A stretch of 64,000 nt of DNA from Thermopolyspora sp040678635. Its GTDB lineage: Bacteria > Actinomycetota > Actinomycetes > Streptosporangiales > Streptosporangiaceae. The position numbers were made by a program, and so were the translations under genes. The notes beneath the pieces were generated by a model that saw only the letters and a list, made by a program, of their open reading frames with translations, did no database searches and had not been told where the DNA came from. Each line of letters opens with the position of its first letter. Position 1 is the first letter of the stretch. Of the stretch, positions 8,807 through 15,998 are shown in pieces. The DNA is taken from NCBI RefSeq assembly GCF_040678635.1, contig NZ_JBFATZ010000026.1:38740-102739 (forward strand), in the 5' to 3' direction.

Positions 8807-9049
8807 ATGCTCAAGAAGTTCCTCGCCGTAGGCGCTGTCGCCGGTATCGCGGGCTTCGGTCTCGCCACCCCCGCCCAGGCGGGCCCGTGGCCGCCCTCGC
8901 ACATTAACACCTCGTCGCAGAACGACAATGTTCTCGTCTGTGGCAACTCGGTCATCGGCGACATCACCCTCGGCCTCATCACCCTCGGTCCTCTGACCAA
9001 CGGGGGCAACGACGCCACGGACTGCAGCTTCAAGGCCGTTCAGAACTAG
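8807..9049 (+). CDS. Mini secreted protein 1, chaplin-like CGN family
   Basis: An 80-residue precursor with a Sec signal (MLKKFLAVGAVAGIAGFGLA, cleavage after AQA, residue 25) and a ~55-residue mature part. The mature core is NVLVCGNSVIGDITLGLITL, and a second Cys follows the first after exactly 27 residues. Three paralogs with the same spacing follow. The CGN and beta-prone hydrophobic core recall chaplins, but chaplin cysteines are closer together and the LNPAFGN part is absent. This copy lacks the REPVDCG ending of copies 2 and 3. The ATG is set by AGGGGA upstream. Location is expected to be extracellular or on the cell surface. Confidence 0.85.
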   Translation: MLKKFLAVGAVAGIAGFGLATPAQAGPWPPSHINTSSQNDNVLVCGNSVIGDITLGLITLGPLTNGGNDATDCSFKAVQN

Positions 9050-9238
9050 TAACCGGCACCAGTAAAAGGCACTGGTAGCCGACCTAGTGGCCGACGCCGT
9101 CCGGCGGTCCCGCCGGCGGTCGTCCTCACGCACACGTCTCGGGCAAAGAATCGGGCTCGTGCCGGGAAAGCTTCGACCGCACACCCGGGCCGGCGGACGC
9201 GCGAATCCCGGATGATTCGCGAAAGGCCGGAAGGAATG

Positions 9239-9273
9239 GTGGGCGCTCTTCCGAAGCGGGGGCGCCCACTTTT
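9239..9273 (+). terminator. Terminator after mini secreted protein 1
   Basis: 8-bp stem gtgggcgc / gcgcccac, 15-nt loop, followed by tttt. It lies within the 393-bp gap 9050-9442, which otherwise holds the next promoter and leader. Confidence 0.75.
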
Positions 9274-9354
9274 CATGCCCGATGGGCGACATTCCGTCCA
9301 TACCATTCGGAAGCGGTTTGGTCTTTTTTTACGATGTCGCACCGGGCCGTCTGC

Positions 9355-9383
9355 TTGCTATCTGGTTCGCACCTGGATTAACT
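9355..9383 (+). promoter_or_regulatory. Promoter of mini secreted protein 2
   Basis: TTGCTA, 17 nt, TTAACT. A T-run ending TTTAC (9323-9332) lies about 23 nt upstream of the -35, as in the other copies. The leader contains gttcgagccgaaatc, shared in part with copies 3 and 4. Confidence 0.65.
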
Positions 9384-9442
9384 GATTCCCGCTCGGCCAT
9401 CAAGTGGTTCGAGCCGAAATCTCAATCGATCGGGAGATTGAC

Positions 9443-9688
9443 ATGCTGAAGAAGCTCGTACTCGGAGGCGTTGCGCTCACGGCCCTCACTGGAGGTCTCG
9501 CCACCCCGGCCATGGCGAACCCCTGGGACGGTCGCACCGTCAACGTGTCAGAGCAGAACGGCAATGTGACCGTCTGCGGCAACAAGGCCATCGGCGACAT
9601 CACGGTCGCCATCCTCAACCTCAACCCGGTGACCACGGCCGACCGCGAGCCGGTGGACTGTGGCATCCAGGTCCTGCAGCGTCACTGA
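9443..9688 (+). CDS. Mini secreted protein 2, chaplin-like CGN family
   Basis: An 81-residue precursor. Signal peptide MLKKLVLGGVALTALTGGLA with cleavage after AMA (residue 25); mature part ~56 residues. Core NVTVCGNKAIGDITVAILNL, then NPVTTADREPVDC; C-x27-C spacing as in its neighbours. The LNP tripeptide inside the core is also found in chaplin domains. GGGAG lies upstream of the ATG. It has its own promoter and a downstream stem-loop, so it is a separate transcription unit. Likely secreted and disulfide-bonded; function unknown. Confidence 0.87.
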   Translation: MLKKLVLGGVALTALTGGLATPAMANPWDGRTVNVSEQNGNVTVCGNKAIGDITVAILNLNPVTTADREPVDCGIQVLQRH

Positions 9689-9876
9689 TCCGGCGCCCCT
9701 TCCCCGGCCCGCAGGTCGGACGGGAGTCACGGGGACGACCGGGTCCGCGCGCCGGCGAGGGCGCCAGGACCGAGGTCGCGAGGGACATCGGCGTCAGAGA
9801 GCTGTGTCGCCGGACAGTGAGGGATGAATGACCTCTTCGCGGGGGTTCTGCCTGAATTCATAGACCGGTGCACCGG

Positions 9877-9907
9877 AGCGGCATCGCGGCGAGACCGCGG
9901 TGCCGCT
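9877..9907 (+). terminator. Terminator after mini secreted protein 2
   Basis: 13-bp stem agcggcatcgcgg / ccgcggtgccgct (one G-T pair), 5-nt loop, then cttt. The rest of gap 9689-10107 holds no gene. Confidence 0.7.
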
Positions 9908-10014
9908 CTTTCGCGTTCGGGACCGACGAAACGCCCGAGCGGCACAAATGGGCGGAGATGCCAGAACATTCTTTTCGCTGACGCTTTCTTTACGCCGCGG
10001 TACGCATAATCCGC

Positions 10015-10043
10015 TTGCCATCCGCCGCCGCACTGGATTCACT
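10015..10043 (+). promoter_or_regulatory. Promoter of mini secreted protein 3
   Basis: TTGCCA, 17 nt, TTCACT; the box TTTCTTTAC (9985-9993) lies about 21 nt upstream of the -35. Confidence 0.65.
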
Positions 10044-10107
10044 TGCCTTCGGTTCGAGCCGGGAACGGTTCGCATCGGAATCGAAACTCGATCTCAAGGA
10101 GACCGAC

Positions 10108-10317
10108 ATGCTCAAGAAGCTTGTGCTGGGCACCGCCGCCCTGGCCGCTTTCTCGACCGTGGGCGTCACGGGCACGGCCATGGCCGGCGCCGACCACACG
10201 GCCATCTGCGGCAACCAGGCGATCGGCGACATCCTCGTTCCCATCATCCCGCTCACCCCGGTGACCAGCGCGGACCGGGAGCCGGTGAACTGCGGCGTCC
10301 AGGTGCACAACGGCTAG
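10108..10317 (+). CDS. Mini secreted protein 3, chaplin-like CGN family
   Basis: The shortest copy: a 69-residue precursor with signal MLKKLVLGTAALAAFSTVGV and cleavage after AMA (residue 26), leaving only ~43 residues. The N-terminal spacer found in the other copies is missing, so the mature protein is almost only the core: HTAICGNQAIGDILVPIIPL, then TPVTSADREPVNCGVQV. The 27-residue cysteine spacing is kept, which marks the core as the functional unit. AAGGAG lies 7 nt before the ATG. Confidence 0.87.
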   Translation: MLKKLVLGTAALAAFSTVGVTGTAMAGADHTAICGNQAIGDILVPIIPLTPVTSADREPVNCGVQVHNG

Positions 10318-10411
10318 TACGGGAATAATCATCCCGATCCGTCTATCGGATTGCGCCCGATGAGACCGCTTATTCCGTAGACGACCCCTGGGCCGGCAGG
10401 CCGAGACGTAC

Positions 10412-10459
10412 CGAAAAAGAACGAACACCGCGCCGAGGCACGGTGTTCGTTCTTTTTCG
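10412..10459. terminator. Bidirectional-type terminator after mini secreted protein 3
   Basis: A perfect 19-bp inverted repeat (10412-10430 against 10441-10459) with a 10-nt loop, carrying aaaaa on one side and ttttt on the other. It lies in gap 10318-10615, which also holds the next promoter. Confidence 0.9.
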
Positions 10460-10518
10460 ACCGGACTTTGATCGGACAACGCATTGCGGTTTCTTTGGTA
10501 AAGCGCGATGCGTGTCGC

Positions 10519-10547
10519 TTGATATCGCCCGCACAGGGCGGTCTACT
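10519..10547 (+). promoter_or_regulatory. Promoter of mini secreted protein 4
   Basis: TTGATA, 17 nt, TCTACT; a T-rich box TTTCTTTGG (10490-10498) lies 20 nt upstream of the -35. Confidence 0.65.
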
Positions 10548-10615
10548 AACTCACGGCCCGGCAACCGCAGGTGTTCCGGGCCGAAATTCCGACCGACATC
10601 GATGAGGAGACCTCC

Positions 10616-10867
10616 GTGCTCAAGAAGATCGTTCTCGGCGGGGCGGCCGCGGCCGCGTTCGCCGGTCTCGGTTTCGTCCCTCCGGCGCACGCCGACAAGC
10701 ACCCGGTGCACAGAAAAGGCATCAACATCGCGCAGCAGTCCGGAAACGTGGTCGTCTGCGGCAACCGCGGCATCGACGAGGTCCTCGTCCTCGTCGCCCC
10801 GCTCACCCCGGTCACGCCCGTCAACCGTGACCGTGTGGACTGCGGCGTCCGCAAGGTCCAGTACTGA
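10616..10867 (+). CDS. Mini secreted protein 4, chaplin-like CGN family
   Basis: An 83-residue precursor starting at GTG (GAGGAG upstream). Signal LKKIVLGGAAAAAFAGLGFV, cleavage after AHA (residue 26); mature part ~57 residues. Core NVVVCGNRGIDEVLVLVAPL, then TPVTPVNRDRVDCG; C-x27-C kept. It is the most divergent copy in charge: the mature protein is basic (KHPVHRKG near its start, VRKVQY at the end) and GD of the core is replaced by DE. It is followed by a tandem repeat rather than directly by a terminator. Confidence 0.85.
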   Translation: MLKKIVLGGAAAAAFAGLGFVPPAHADKHPVHRKGINIAQQSGNVVVCGNRGIDEVLVLVAPLTPVTPVNRDRVDCGVRKVQY

Positions 10868-10868
10868 A

Positions 10869-10920
10869 GACCCGGGTAGCGAAAACCTGGGTAGCAAAGA
10901 CCCGGGTGGCGAAAACCCGG
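10869..10920. repeat. Tandem repeat of ~14-16 bp, 3.5 units
   Basis: Units gacccgggtagcgaaa, acctgggtagcaaa, gacccgggtggcgaaa and a partial acccgg, immediately after the stop codon of mini secreted protein 4. Confidence 0.8.
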
Positions 10921-10938
10921 TACTGAACGACACCTCGG

Positions 10939-10976
10939 AGGGTGGGCATCCTGGCAGAGGCCACGGTGTCCACCCT
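10939..10976 (+). terminator. Possible terminator after mini secreted protein 4
   Basis: 7-bp stem agggtgg / ccaccct enclosing a small inner stem tggc / gcca; no T-run beyond a weak ttct. Confidence 0.4.
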
Positions 10977-11020
10977 TCTCGCCGTCCGGCGGCGCCAGGG
11001 CCGCCGTGGCTCACCTCGCC

Positions 11021-11026
11021 TATAGT
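11021..11026 (+). promoter_or_regulatory. -10 element of a leaderless promoter
   Basis: TATAGT ends 6 nt before the GTG start at 11033, so transcription would begin at the start codon. No clear -35. Confidence 0.5.
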
Positions 11027-11032
11027 GCGGGG

Positions 11033-12247
11033 GTGGATCTCGACGCCTTCCTGACGCTCCTCACGCCCCGCGGGCAGCAGGCCCTGGCCGAGGCCGAGGC
11101 GCTCCTCGCCGAGGGCGGCGACGAGGTCCGGGCCGCCACGACGATGCGCAGGAGCCACGACACCGCGACCACCTCGGCGGCGCTGACCCAGGCCGCCCTG
11201 CGGCGGCGGGCGTCCCGCAAGTTCGGCGCCGACGCCGGGCGGATGTACTTCACGGCGGAGGGGCTGGAGCAGGCGACCCGGGCGGAGGTCGCCGACCACA
11301 GGGCGCGGCGGGTCGCCGCGCTCGGACAGGGCGGCGGCGTGGCCGACGTGTGCTGCGGGATCGGCGGCGACCTGATCGCCTTCGCCCGGCACGGATGCGC
11401 GGTGGACGCGGTCGATCTCGACCCGCTGACGGCGGCCGTCGCCCGGGCGAACGCCGAGGCGCTCGGCCTGACGGGGGTCCGGGTCCGCCGGGCGGACGCC
11501 GCCGACGTCGATCCCGCCGCGTACGGGGTCGTGTTCGCCGATCCGGCGCGGCGTCGGCGGTCGGGGTCGCGGATCTTCGACCCGCTGGCGTACTCGCCGC
11601 CGTGGCCCGCCGTGCTTGAGCTCACCGGGTCGGCGGCGGCGGCCTGTGTGAAGGCGGCTCCCGGGCTGCCGTACGAGTTCGTCCCGGACGGCGCCGAGGT
11701 GGAATGGGTGTCCTTCGGCGGCGAGGTCAAGGAGGCCGTGCTCTGGCTGGGCGGCTTCCTCCCCGGACACGGCCCGCAACTCACCCGCCGGGCCACGCTG
11801 CTGCCGTACGGCGAGACGCTCACCGGGGTCGGCGCCCCGCGGCGGGCGGAGACCGGGCCCATCGCGAGGTACCTCTACGAGCCCGACGGCGCCGCCATCC
11901 GGGCGGGCCTGGTGGCGGAGGTGGCCGATCTCGTCGGCGGCCGGCTCCTCGACCCGAACATCGCCTACGTGACCGGCGACGACGCGGTCGATACCCCCTG
12001 GGCGTCCGGCTACGAGATCTCCGAGGTGCTGCCCTTCTCCGGCAAGCGGCTGCGCGCGGCGCTGCGCGAGCGCCACGTCGGCGAGCTGACCATCAAGAAG
12101 CGCGGCTCGGCGGTGGACGTCGAGCGGCTGCGCAAGGACCTGCGCCTCTCGGGAGACCGATCCGCCGTCGTCGTGCTCACCCGAATCGTCGATAAGCCAT
12201 ATGCCATGATCTGCGCGCCTATGCGTAACCCGGCCGTCCACGGCTAG
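11033..12247 (+). CDS. Class I SAM-dependent methyltransferase with THUMP-like C-terminus
   Basis: A 404-residue cytoplasmic protein. The SAM-binding region is VADVCCGIGGDLIAFARHG with the acidic strand VDAVDLDPLTAAVARANAEA, and a catalytic-type motif is FADPARRR near residue 170. The C-terminal ~70 residues (GYEISEVLPFSGKRLRAALR then LTIKKRGSAVDVERLRKDL) match the THUMP-like domain found in this actinobacterial group. Substrate is probably a nucleic acid, perhaps RNA, but this is not shown. The GTG at 11033 is chosen because a -10 element lies 6 nt before it; nine more in-frame residues upstream have no ribosome site. Confidence 0.82.
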   Translation: MDLDAFLTLLTPRGQQALAEAEALLAEGGDEVRAATTMRRSHDTATTSAALTQAALRRRASRKFGADAGRMYFTAEGLEQATRAEVADHRARRVAALGQGGGVADVCCGIGGDLIAFARHGCAVDAVDLDPLTAAVARANAEALGLTGVRVRRADAADVDPAAYGVVFADPARRRRSGSRIFDPLAYSPPWPAVLELTGSAAAACVKAAPGLPYEFVPDGAEVEWVSFGGEVKEAVLWLGGFLPGHGPQLTRRATLLPYGETLTGVGAPRRAETGPIARYLYEPDGAAIRAGLVAEVADLVGGRLLDPNIAYVTGDDAVDTPWASGYEISEVLPFSGKRLRAALRERHVGELTIKKRGSAVDVERLRKDLRLSGDRSAVVVLTRIVDKPYAMICAPMRNPAVHG

Positions 12248-12337
12248 TCACGATCTTTCAAAGTCCGACGCGCGCCGCCGTGTCGCCCAGTACTACTGGT
12301 CAGCGCGCGTGCCGGCGTCGATCGAAGGAGCCCACCC

Positions 12338-13570
12338 GTGGACCATGCCAACCACACCCTGCTGCAGGCGGGGAGCCAGACCGCCATCAGCGACCGCATG
12401 CGCGAGCTGCTCGCCCGCGCGGCTCAGGACCATGTGTACGAGCAGCGTACCCAGGGCGCCGTGCTCGACGAGATCCGGCAGCGGCTCGAAGGCATGGAAT
12501 GGCTGCTCCGCGAGGTCAGGGAACGCGAACTCGGCGGGCTCAGCGGCACGCTGGAGACGGTCAGCGGACGGTTGGAGCACCTCGCGGGCAAGCCGCCCGC
12601 GTGGGCCGAGGGACTCGCCCGGCACGTGGACGTGGTCCGCGAGCAGGTGGACACCGTCAAGCTGCACATCGACGGCGTCCGGGGCGGCGTGGACGGCCTG
12701 CGCGGCGGCATCGACGGCCTGCACGCGGTCCTCGACAGCACCCGGGGCATCGCCGCCCAGATGACCGAGTTCACCGGGCGGCTGGCGCAGCTGCAGGCGA
12801 GCATGGAGGCCGCGGCCGGGCGGTTCTCGCGGCTGGACAAGGCGGTCGCGGAGCTCACCCTGCGCGGCGAGCGCCTGGAGGGCGGGGTGCTCGACCTCTC
12901 CGAGAGCCTCACCGCCGCCGTCGAGCAGTCCGCCGGGCGCGTCGATGAGGTCTACAGCCGGGTCGAGAGCCTGGAGGCCCACCTGGACGACCGGTTCGGC
13001 AGCCTCGACCGGCGGCTCGACACGCTGGACGGCCGCGTCGAGAGCACCGACGAGTGCCTGGGGGACATCGACGCGCGGCTCGCCGGGCTCGACGGCCGCC
13101 TCGCCGCCGTCGACGCGCGCGTCGGCTGCCAGGACGACCGCTTCACCGCGCTCGAGGAACGCATGCTGGCGATCGAGAGCCGCATGCTGGGCGTGGACAA
13201 CCGGCTCGCCGTCGCCGACACCCGCTCCGAACAGGTCAACGAGCGCCTCGACCTCATCGACGACCACGTCGAGGCGGTCAACCAGCGCATCGGGCAGCTT
13301 CCCGCCACCCTCGACCTCGGCGAGCTGCGCACCCTGCTCCTGCAGGCCGTCACCGACCTGCGGGCCGGCCAGGCCGAGCGGTTCGACGCCGTGGAGAAAC
13401 GGCTCGCCGGCACGGCCGCGCACCTGGTCCCCCTCCTGGAGGCCGTCAACGCGCGCCCCGACCGGGAGGAGTTCACCGCCGCCGTCACCCGCCGGCTGGG
13501 CGCGCTTGAGGAGACCATGCTGGCCCTCGCCGAGGCGCTGCTGCGTCCCACCCGCAACGGCAAGGACTGA
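12338..13570 (+). CDS. Long coiled-coil protein, unknown function
   Basis: A 410-residue soluble protein without signal or membrane segment. From about residue 25 to 350 it is nearly continuous amphipathic helix, with repeated short units such as LDRRLDTLDGRVE, IDARLAGLDGRLA, VDARVGCQDDRF and VDNRLAVADTR, resembling apolipoprotein-like or tropomyosin-like repeats. It is rich in Asp, Arg, Leu and Val and poor in Pro. It starts at GTG with AAGGAG 8 nt upstream. It stands alone between the methyltransferase and the convergent tsaD. A scaffold, chromosome- or cell-pole-associated role is possible but not supported by any motif. Confidence 0.8.
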   Translation: MDHANHTLLQAGSQTAISDRMRELLARAAQDHVYEQRTQGAVLDEIRQRLEGMEWLLREVRERELGGLSGTLETVSGRLEHLAGKPPAWAEGLARHVDVVREQVDTVKLHIDGVRGGVDGLRGGIDGLHAVLDSTRGIAAQMTEFTGRLAQLQASMEAAAGRFSRLDKAVAELTLRGERLEGGVLDLSESLTAAVEQSAGRVDEVYSRVESLEAHLDDRFGSLDRRLDTLDGRVESTDECLGDIDARLAGLDGRLAAVDARVGCQDDRFTALEERMLAIESRMLGVDNRLAVADTRSEQVNERLDLIDDHVEAVNQRIGQLPATLDLGELRTLLLQAVTDLRAGQAERFDAVEKRLAGTAAHLVPLLEAVNARPDREEFTAAVTRRLGALEETMLALAEALLRPTRNGKD

Positions 13571-13588
13571 CCCCGTCGTCGTCGGTCG

Positions 13589-14620
13589 TCAGACGCGGAC
13601 GGACGTCACCGGCAGCGAGGAGTCGGCCGGGATCTCCAGGGACGACGGCGGCAGTCCCGCGATCGCCAGCTCCGCGCCGAGGGCCGCGACCATGGCGCCG
13701 TTGTCGGTGCACAGGCCCGGGCGGGGGACGCGCAGGCGTACGCCCGCGGCGTCGCAGCGCTCCTGCGCCAGGGCGCGCAGCCGGGAGTTCGCCGCCACGC
13801 CGCCGCCGATGAGCAGGTCCTTGACGTCGTAGCGCGCGCAGGCCTGCAGCGCCTTGCGGGTGAGCACGTCGACGACCGACTCCTGGAAGGAGGCCGCCAC
13901 GTCGGCGACCGGCACCGGCTCGCCGTTCACCTCGCGCGCCTCCACCCACCGGGCCACCGCCGTCTTCAGGCCGGAGAAGGAGAAGTCCAAGGTGCCGTCG
14001 TCGTACTTGCCGCGCGGGAAGGCGATCGCCGCGCCCGAGCCGGAGCCGGCGGCGCGGTCGATGTGCGGGCCGCCCGGGAACGGCAGGCCCAGCACCCGGG
14101 CCACCTTGTCGAACGCCTCGCCCGCCGCGTCGTCGACCGTCGAGCCGAGCGAGATGACCTCCCGCGCCACGTCGGTGACGAGCAGCAGCGAGGAGTGCCC
14201 GCCGGAGACCAGCAGCGCCACGCAGGGCTTGGGCAGCGGGCCGTGTTCGAGCTGGTCGACGGCGACGTGGGCGGCGAGGTGGTTGACGCCGTACAGCGGC
14301 ACGCCCAGGCCCATCGCGTACGCCTTCGCGGCGGCGACGCCCACCAGCAGCGCCCCGGCGAGGCCCGGACCGGCGGTGACCGCGACGGCGTCGATGTCGG
14401 AGAACGTCACCCCGGCCCGGGCGAGCGCCCGCTCGACCGTGGGCGTCATCGCCTCCAGGTGGGCGCGCGAGGCGACCTCGGGCACCACGCCGCCGAACCG
14501 GGCGTGCTCGTCCACGCTGGAGGCGACCGCGTCGGCCAGCAGCGTGTGACCGCGTACCAGACCCACGCCGGTCTCGTCGCAGGAGGTCTCGATGCCCAGC
14601 ACCAGGGGGGCGTCACCCAT
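13589..14620 (-). CDS. tsaD: tRNA N6-adenosine threonylcarbamoyltransferase TsaD
   Basis: Transfers the threonylcarbamoyl group to A37 of ANN-decoding tRNAs (t6A), together with TsaB and TsaE. It is a 343-residue ASKHA-fold protein with VLGIETSCDETGVG at the start, the metal-binding pair in NHLAAHVAVD (His 114 and 118), LVSGGHSSLL, and LLIGGGVAANSRLR plus CTDNGAMVA near the end. The ATG at 14618-14620 places the family N-terminus MGDAPLVLGIE correctly; an upstream frame of 25 residues is out of character. It follows rimI after 71 bp. Confidence 0.96.
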   Translation of the reverse strand: MGDAPLVLGIETSCDETGVGLVRGHTLLADAVASSVDEHARFGGVVPEVASRAHLEAMTPTVERALARAGVTFSDIDAVAVTAGPGLAGALLVGVAAAKAYAMGLGVPLYGVNHLAAHVAVDQLEHGPLPKPCVALLVSGGHSSLLLVTDVAREVISLGSTVDDAAGEAFDKVARVLGLPFPGGPHIDRAAGSGSGAAIAFPRGKYDDGTLDFSFSGLKTAVARWVEAREVNGEPVPVADVAASFQESVVDVLTRKALQACARYDVKDLLIGGGVAANSRLRALAQERCDAAGVRLRVPRPGLCTDNGAMVAALGAELAIAGLPPSSLEIPADSSLPVTSVRV

Positions 14621-14691
14621 CGTCAGCAAGCCTTCTGTTCGTCGTCGAGCCGTTCCTCGTCGAGCTGCTGTCGAGCTGCTCGCCCGAGGCG

Positions 14692-15159
14692 TCATCGGAG
14701 CTTCTTCATCATCGTGTAGGCGTCGGTGCCGTCGTCGTAGTAGCGGCGGCGCACGCCGATGCGTTCGAAACCGAACCGTTCGTACATCGCCTGGGCGGGC
14801 GGGTTGTCCGCGCGCACCTCAAGGAAGACGCACTCGGCGCCGCGCCGTACCGCCTCCTCGATCAGCTCCGACAGCAGCGCGCGGCCGATGCCCGTGCGCC
14901 GCCGCTCCGCGCGCACCGCGATCGTCTGCACGTCGGCCTGGTCGCCGGCGGCGGCGAGGCCCGCGTAGGCGACGATCTCGCCGTCGGCGACGGCGACGAG
15001 GTAGTGCCGGGTGCGCGGCTGGTCGGCGAGCTCGCCGCGCATCATGCCCTCGCTCCAGGCGTCGAGCGGGAAGGTCTCCCGCTCCAGCCGCATCACCTCG
15101 GGGATGTCCTCGACCGTCATCTGCCGGATGATGTAGGGCCCCGGGGCGGATTCGGTCAC
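14692..15159 (-). CDS. rimI: Ribosomal-protein alanine N-acetyltransferase RimI (GNAT family)
   Basis: A 155-residue GNAT enzyme that acetylates protein N-termini, classically ribosomal protein S18. The acetyl-CoA loop is ERRRTGIGRALL and the C-terminal beta strand region is FLEVRADNPPAQAMYERFGF followed by GVRRRYYDDGTDAY. It starts at a GTG that overlaps the tsaB stop codon by 4 bp (GTGA), so the two are translationally coupled. The tsaB-rimI-tsaD order is standard for the phylum. Confidence 0.92.
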   Translation of the reverse strand: MTESAPGPYIIRQMTVEDIPEVMRLERETFPLDAWSEGMMRGELADQPRTRHYLVAVADGEIVAYAGLAAAGDQADVQTIAVRAERRRTGIGRALLSELIEEAVRRGAECVFLEVRADNPPAQAMYERFGFERIGVRRRYYDDGTDAYTMMKKLR

Positions 15160-15803
15160 GCGGTCACCTTCTTCGCCGGGCCGGGCACTCGGGCGTCGGG
15201 GCGGCGCAGATAGATCGGGTGCGGGGGGTCGAAGGGTGCCCCCGCGGCGAGCCGCCCGGCGGCCAGCGCGGCGAGGGCCGCGCCCGACGGGTACACGGGG
15301 CCGATAATCCGCTCGGGGCCGATGATCTCGGCGTACAGGCGCCCGCCCGCGCCCGCGACCGGCAGGTCGGGCGGCAGCGCGCCGGGGCGGTCCACGGCCG
15401 GGCCGCCGATCCGGGCGCCCGTCTCGTCGTAGGACGCCCAGAACACCTCCTTGCGCCGCGCGTCCGTCGCCACCAGGAACGGGCCGGCTACCTCGGTCGC
15501 GTAGGCGACCACGTCCAGCGTGCAGACGCCGTACGCCGGGGCACCGGTGGTGGAGGACAGCGCCTGCGCCGTCATCAGGCCGACCCGCAGACCCGTGTAC
15601 GGCCCCGGCCCGGAGCCGGAGACGATCGCCGTGACGTCCCGCAGGGAAACGCCGGCGTCGCTCAGCACCGCCTCGATCGTGGGCACGAGCAGCTCGCCGT
15701 GCCGCCGCGCGTCCACGGTCGTGCGCTCCGCCAGGACGCGGTCGCCGTCATGGACGGCGGCGGTTACCGCAGGCGTCGCGGTGTCAAAGGCCAAGACCAG
15801 CAC
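15156..15803 (-). CDS. tsaB: tRNA t6A biosynthesis protein TsaB
   Basis: A 215-residue inactive ASKHA homologue that dimerises with TsaD and supports t6A synthesis. It shows VLAFDTATPAVTAAV at the N-terminus and the family segment GSGPGPYTGLRVGLMTAQAL near residue 65. The start GTG at 15801-15803 lies 8 nt after a TAGGAT hexamer and has no Shine-Dalgarno, so the mRNA is probably leaderless. Usually tsaE sits directly upstream; here a sortase pair and a repeat block intervene. Confidence 0.93.
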   Translation of the reverse strand: MLVLAFDTATPAVTAAVHDGDRVLAERTTVDARRHGELLVPTIEAVLSDAGVSLRDVTAIVSGSGPGPYTGLRVGLMTAQALSSTTGAPAYGVCTLDVVAYATEVAGPFLVATDARRKEVFWASYDETGARIGGPAVDRPGALPPDLPVAGAGGRLYAEIIGPERIIGPVYPSGAALAALAAGRLAAGAPFDPPHPIYLRRPDARVPGPAKKVTA

Positions 15804-15811
15804 AAACCTAA

Positions 15812-15817
15812 ATCCTA
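15812..15817 (-). promoter_or_regulatory. -10 element of a leaderless tsaB promoter
   Basis: On the minus strand TAGGAT lies 8 nt before the GTG. The interspersed repeat begins 6 bp further upstream and would overlap any -35. Confidence 0.5.
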
Positions 15818-15823
15818 GCTGTA

Positions 15824-15869
15824 TTCAATGCGACGCTAGCGCGTCGCGGCGAGGGGGCTCAGAACCCGG
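15824..15869. repeat. 46-bp direct repeat, copy 1 (interspersed repeat family)
   Basis: Identical to 15946-15991 over all 46 bp; begins ttcaatgcgacgctagcgcg and ends ctcagaacccgg. It contains the stem gcgacgc / gcgtcgc. About 40 bp of related sequence continues to the right (gtcttccctcctcactccgg), which is also present in the copy at 52971. Confidence 0.95.
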
Positions 15870-15945
15870 CGTCTTCCCTCCTCACTCCGGAGCCCCTGCG
15901 GGCCTCCTGCGTTCGTCAGTCCAGACACCGGCGCCCCCTCGCGGG

Positions 15946-15991
15946 TTCAATGCGACGCTAGCGCGTCGCGGCGAGGGGGCTCAGAACCCGG
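15946..15991. repeat. 46-bp direct repeat, copy 2, inside a nested hairpin
   Basis: Perfect copy of 15824-15869, offset by 122 bp. Here an outer 10-bp inverted repeat (gccccctcgc at 15933-15942, gcgagggggc at 15971-15980) encloses the inner 7-bp stem with loop tagc. It ends 8 bp from the sortase stop codon. Confidence 0.95.
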
Positions 15992-15998
15992 TGGTGGG

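Noticed and set aside
9404..9442. Extended N-terminus (MVRAEISIDREID) for mini secreted protein 2, with similar extensions in copies 3 and 4
   Set aside because: They would mask the signal peptides; each inner start has a good ribosome site and fits the paralogs.
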